Source of the DNA: Sphingomonadaceae bacterium
GTDB lineage: Bacteria; Pseudomonadota; Alphaproteobacteria; Sphingomonadales; Sphingomonadaceae
Length of the DNA: 8,181 nt
Direction of reading: 5' to 3'
Assembly (NCBI GenBank): GCA_004282995.1
Contig: SHLU01000104.1
Span: 1-8,181 of the forward strand
Shown here in pieces: positions 6,984 to 8,181 of the stretch. Position numbers and translations under genes: made by a program. Each line of letters begins with the position of its first letter. The first letter of the stretch is position 1. The notes below the pieces were generated by a model. The model made no database searches. It was not told the DNA's origin and worked only from the letters and a program-made list of their open reading frames with translations.

Positions 6984-8181
6984 ATGATCACGCAGCCTGT
7001 ATATTCGACCTTTGGCGAGGCCCTGGCCGGTCATGCAGCGGAGCAGCCGGAGCAGGTCGCGCTGCGATTTGCCGATCGGGTCACCGATTATACCACCATG
7101 GACCGTCACGTGACGCAGGTCGCCAACGGCCTTGCTGCCAAGGGCTGCAAGAAGGGGGACCGGATCGCCTACCTGGGCAAGAACAGCGATCTTGCCGTCG
7201 AATTGACGCTCGCCTGTGCACGGGGCGGGTTCGTCAATGTGCCGATCATCTGGCGGCTGGCGCCCGCCGAGGTTGAATTCATCACCAAGGATGCCGGCGC
7301 AGACCTACTGTTCGTCGAGGAGGGTTTCGAAAGCGTGCCCTTTGAGGGCCAGAAGATCGTGATGGAGCGCGAGTTCGAGACCTGGCGCGACGCGCAGGCA
7401 GATACGCCCGTAACGACTGAGGTCCGGCAGCAAGATCCGTTCCTGCAGCTCTACACATCCGGAACGACCGGAATGCCCAAGGGCGTGGTATTGAGCCATG
7501 CCAATGGCACATCGATGCGGCCGATCCTGCAAGAGAACAATGTCTACTGGTACTGCGCCGAGCCGGGCAGTTCGCTGATCCTTGCCATGCCCTATGGCCA
7601 CATCGCCGGGGTCGGCTCGGCCTGCGGAGCGATGCTGTCGGGGCAGGAACTTATCATTCACGCCGAATTCGATCCCGCGCTGGCGATCAGCGATATCCGT
7701 GATCATCAGGTCGAATGGATTTTCTTGGTGCCCGCCGCGATCCGCATCCTGCTGTCACATCCCGATGCCGAAGGGGCCGATTTCAGTTCGATCAAGGGGC
7801 TGACCTATGGCGCCAGTCCGATCCCGCTCGACCTGCTGAAGGAAGGGGTCGAGCGGCTGAAATGCGAATTCGCCCAGCTTTACGGCATGACCGAGACCTA
7901 TGGCACCGTCTCGACCTTGCCGCCCGACGACCATCGCCCGGGACGCGAAAAAGTCATGCGTAGCGCCGGCAAGGCCCTGCCCGGCAACGAAATACGTATC
8001 CTCGACGAGAACCTGGAGCCGCTGCCGCCGGGACAGATCGGCGAAGTCGCGATCAAGGGTCCGACAGTCATGCTGGGCTATTGGAACCGGCCCGAGGAAA
8101 CCGCCAAGACTTTGATCGGTGATGGCTGGCTACGCACTGGGGATGCCGGGATCCTCGACGAGGAGGGCTATCTCTATATCC
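6984..8181 (+). CDS. Acyl-CoA synthetase-type adenylate-forming enzyme (partial, 3' end missing)
   Basis: This frame stays open from ATG 6984 to the window end, giving 399 residues of a protein usually about 500-550 long. It is a class I adenylate-forming enzyme, which activates a carboxylic acid with ATP and normally transfers it to CoA. Motifs seen are the phosphate loop YTSGTTGMPKG (157-167), the YGASP strand near 274, the adenine/acyl-site YGMTET (300-305), GEVAIKGPTVMLGYW before the hinge, and WLRTGD (382-387, with the ribose-binding D387). The small C-terminal domain with the catalytic lysine lies beyond the window. GAGGGAGAG at 6966-6974 is a good ribosome site nine bases before the ATG; the ATG at 6976 is out of frame. 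It resembles fatty-acid CoA ligases, but the acid cannot be named. Divergence from the lipid kinase suggests a lipid-related role. No lesion is visible. Confidence 0.95.
   Translation, partial: MITQPVYSTFGEALAGHAAEQPEQVALRFADRVTDYTTMDRHVTQVANGLAAKGCKKGDRIAYLGKNSDLAVELTLACARGGFVNVPIIWRLAPAEVEFITKDAGADLLFVEEGFESVPFEGQKIVMEREFETWRDAQADTPVTTEVRQQDPFLQLYTSGTTGMPKGVVLSHANGTSMRPILQENNVYWYCAEPGSSLILAMPYGHIAGVGSACGAMLSGQELIIHAEFDPALAISDIRDHQVEWIFLVPAAIRILLSHPDAEGADFSSIKGLTYGASPIPLDLLKEGVERLKCEFAQLYGMTETYGTVSTLPPDDHRPGREKVMRSAGKALPGNEIRILDENLEPLPPGQIGEVAIKGPTVMLGYWNRPEETAKTLIGDGWLRTGDAGILDEEGYLYI

Noticed and set aside
6833..6991. N-terminal extension of the lipid kinase up to an ATG at 6991
   Set aside because: It would overlap the start of the divergent ligase gene, is cysteine-rich and unlike the family, and the AGGAG site clearly points to ATG 6832.
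6908..7276. A 122-residue plus-strand open frame at the start of the ligase gene
   Set aside because: It is out of frame with the ligase, whose own frame carries all the adenylation motifs and has the good ribosome site.

Overview
The window is a GC-rich (clearly above 60% by eye) stretch of bacterial chromosome with dense, mostly intact housekeeping and lipid-related genes. Codon use, four-base start/stop overlaps and the order rpe - heparinase II/III-like gene - purH all suggest an alphaproteobacterium, most likely of the Sphingomonadales (Erythrobacter/Sphingomonas type). That placement is inferred from gene order and protein style, not from a marker gene. I see no insertion sequence, prophage, tRNA, rRNA or CRISPR array.

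Left part (minus strand, 28-4141): a tight three-gene unit read right to left. It holds rpe (ribulose-phosphate 3-epimerase), a heparinase II/III family protein joined to rpe by a GTGA overlap, and purH (last two steps of IMP synthesis) starting 8 bases after the heparinase stop. Rpe and PurH serve pentose phosphate and purine metabolism, which are linked through ribose 5-phosphate. The heparinase-like protein is the odd member: it has no visible export signal.

Middle (4142-4944): a gene-free stretch of about 305 bases separates rpe from a plus-strand gene for a small exported DUF2141-type protein. That gene runs tail-to-tail into the next minus-strand gene, overlapping it by 10 bases.

Right part (4935-8181): two minus-strand genes coupled by an ATGA overlap encode a diacylglycerol-kinase-type lipid kinase and, downstream, a protein that I read as a distant relative of Tam41/Mmp37, the CDP-diacylglycerol synthase known from mitochondria. 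If both readings are right, the pair could phosphorylate a lipid and then activate it with CTP. Divergently, across 151 bases with a candidate promoter and an imperfect palindrome, lies an acyl-CoA synthetase-type adenylate-forming enzyme that runs off the right edge. This lipid kinase / Tam41-like / acyl-CoA ligase neighbourhood is the most interesting part of the window.
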